From positions 3,846,501-3,910,500 of the forward strand of contig NZ_CP112998.1 in NCBI RefSeq assembly GCF_026625565.1: DNA of 64,000 bases, read 5' to 3'. Shown here in pieces: positions 62,786-64,000 of the stretch (its first letter is position 1; each line of letters opens with the position of its first letter). The position numbers and the translations under genes were made by a program. Below the pieces are notes generated by a model that worked only from the letters and a program-made list of their open reading frames with translations, was not told the DNA's origin and made no database searches. This DNA is from Dyadobacter pollutisoli. GTDB lineage: Bacteria > Bacteroidota > Bacteroidia > Cytophagales > Spirosomataceae.

Positions 62786-64000
62786 CTATTTCGAATCCGG
62801 TGCACCGGCTATCAATTGCAGATTCAGATGTTCACCGGCACTGGTATTAAGACTAAATCTTTCGCCTGAGACCTTCTCAGCATTCTTTCTGTTACGTATA
62901 ATGCGCACCTGCCTGCCCGGCCAGGGATTAACAATCGTACATGTTTTCCCTTTTTCACTTTTGATGTTGACTATTGAAACATTCCCATCAGTTCGGCTCG
63001 CAGAAACCAGGAATGCGCCCCAGGCCCTCAGATTCTCAAATTTTGCATTCTGCCCTTCGGGCAAACCGGCAAACAAACGGATGACATTTCCGGCACTCAT
63101 ACATAGCATTTCGTCCAGCGCATTGGTAACCGTGCAGCTGTTTTCTATCCCATGCGGATTATCCAGCTGAAAACCATTGGGATATGTATGCAAAGCATAT
63201 TTGCGCAACTCATTGAATACGACTCCCGGATCATAACCCACCCTTATTGCGGCCATAAAAAAACTGCTGCCAGTGTTATGGTCCTGAAACCGCTGCATGT
63301 CCGTGATGGTATTACGGGCAAGGGTCAACAATTCTTCGCCACTATCCAGCGTGATGGCATTGGATGGATAAATATGCTGGATACCCAGCCCATTATTCAC
63401 CCACCAGTCAACTCCCTTTTCGGTGTACCGGAACACCTTTTTTCCATTCCGCTCCTGGACTGGAAAATGGCTGAGCTTCTCTAAAATATCATTCCATTTT
63501 GCCCGCCTATCCTGGTCAATTTTCAGGGTCGTACTGAGGTCGAGCATCAGGTTAAATGCATTACGGACAAGGCCTAATGATAAAATCGGATTCATATCCG
63601 CGCCAGATCCCTCGTGTATCGCGTCGTCGTAGATCACGTAACGGCCGTTCTCATATTTGAGATAATCTTCCCAAAAATTGGCTACCGCCAATGCATATGG
63701 GTAGATCTTTTTTCCATAAGCCTCGTCGTAAGTACAACGCCAGTATTGCGCCATATTCAACAATCCGTACGCCGCATTGGAACGCTGGCCAAAAAACAGC
63801 CCGCCCTGCTGCTCATTCACTGAATTATAATACCTGGGGTGGTTCCTTGTTACCTCTATTCCCAGAGGTCCGATGCCGACGGGGTACTGCACACCTCTTG
63901 TATGGGTGACGTTTTGCGCATACCACTCCCCTCTTGGTATAAAATCGATCAATGGGGCGTCATGGGGTGCGCCTTGCTCCAACCTGTTAGCGGAATAAAG
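62786..64000 (-). CDS. (alpha/alpha)6-barrel glycoside hydrolase-like protein, partial
   Basis: The frame runs through the right edge (LYSANRLEQ at the border), so the start is outside. 404 residues are seen. Segments FFGQRSNAAYGLLNMAQYWRCTYDEAYGKKIYPY, YDDAIHEGSGADMNPILSLGL, LGIQHIYPSNAITLDSGEE and NPHGIENSCTVTNALDEML look like the helical barrel and C-terminal beta domain of GH95-type or related exo-hydrolases. The family is uncertain; an alpha-fucosidase-like or glucosidase-like enzyme would suit the locus. Its own terminator follows. Confidence 0.7.
   Translation of the reverse strand, partial: LYSANRLEQGAPHDAPLIDFIPRGEWYAQNVTHTRGVQYPVGIGPLGIEVTRNHPRYYNSVNEQQGGLFFGQRSNAAYGLLNMAQYWRCTYDEAYGKKIYPYALAVANFWEDYLKYENGRYVIYDDAIHEGSGADMNPILSLGLVRNAFNLMLDLSTTLKIDQDRRAKWNDILEKLSHFPVQERNGKKVFRYTEKGVDWWVNNGLGIQHIYPSNAITLDSGEELLTLARNTITDMQRFQDHNTGSSFFMAAIRVGYDPGVVFNELRKYALHTYPNGFQLDNPHGIENSCTVTNALDEMLCMSAGNVIRLFAGLPEGQNAKFENLRAWGAFLVSASRTDGNVSIVNIKSEKGKTCTIVNPWPGRQVRIIRNRKNAEKVSGERFSLNTSAGEHLNLQLIAGAPDSK

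Overview
This window looks like chromosome of a free-living Bacteroidota of the Cytophagales, most like Dyadobacter or a close relative in the Spirosomaceae. This rests on SusC/SusD and RagB-type proteins, a hybrid two-component (HTCS) regulator, a T9SS sorting tail, DUF4249 and FG-GAP/ASPIC lipoproteins, TAnnTTTG-type promoters, and even, moderate GC. The genus is an inference from gene content. I saw no rRNA, tRNA, CRISPR array, insertion sequence or prophage.

Layout. 1-4.4 kb: 3' part of an RND efflux pump gene overlapping its outer-membrane channel gene. 4.4-5.0 kb: two tiny leftward genes behind a perfect 33-bp palindrome. 5.2-9.6 kb: a 102-aa protein coupled to a radical SAM enzyme, behind a hairpin that looks like an attenuator, facing a two-gene flavin-oxidase operon. 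10-11.2 kb: divergent SDR and HxlR genes with a dyad between them. 11.2-19.3 kb: a secreted phosphoesterase, a collagen-like lipoprotein, a dihaem peroxidase, a DUF4249 lipoprotein and a cytochrome/FG-GAP lipoprotein. 19.5-23.5 kb: a GAF protein, a HEPN-type gene pair and small regulators. 23.7-30.6 kb: an FtsX-type permease and an HTCS gene broken at an A8 run. 30.8-34.5 kb: small membrane, YHS, DoxX and beta-barrel genes. 34.5-40.7 kb: a planctomycete-style DUF1553/DUF1501/cytochrome trio. 40.9-64 kb: a carbohydrate locus.

The carbohydrate locus (40.9-64 kb, mostly leftward) has SusC/SusD, an FG-GAP/ASPIC protein, a vanadium-haloperoxidase-like lipoprotein, a ROK-type sugar kinase, a sugar/H+ symporter, a GntR/UTRA regulator, an alpha-mannosidase-like hydrolase, a mannose-6-phosphate-isomerase-like protein, a propeller lipoprotein, and an (alpha/alpha)6 hydrolase cut by the window edge. 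Three promoter regions here carry the same 24-bp element, ATATGT-N4-ACATAT-N2-ACATAT (19 to 21 of 24 positions identical in pairs, one copy inverted). This suggests one GntR-controlled regulon for a mannose-type glycan: import, trimming, phosphorylation and isomerisation. The kinase and the isomerase also appear to share an extra sequence module, absent from ordinary members of either family.

The best candidates for something undescribed are the 102-aa protein/radical SAM pair with its flavoenzyme neighbours, the shared kinase-isomerase module with the three-site operator, and the frameshifted HTCS. All functions are read from sequence by eye; nothing was searched or computed.
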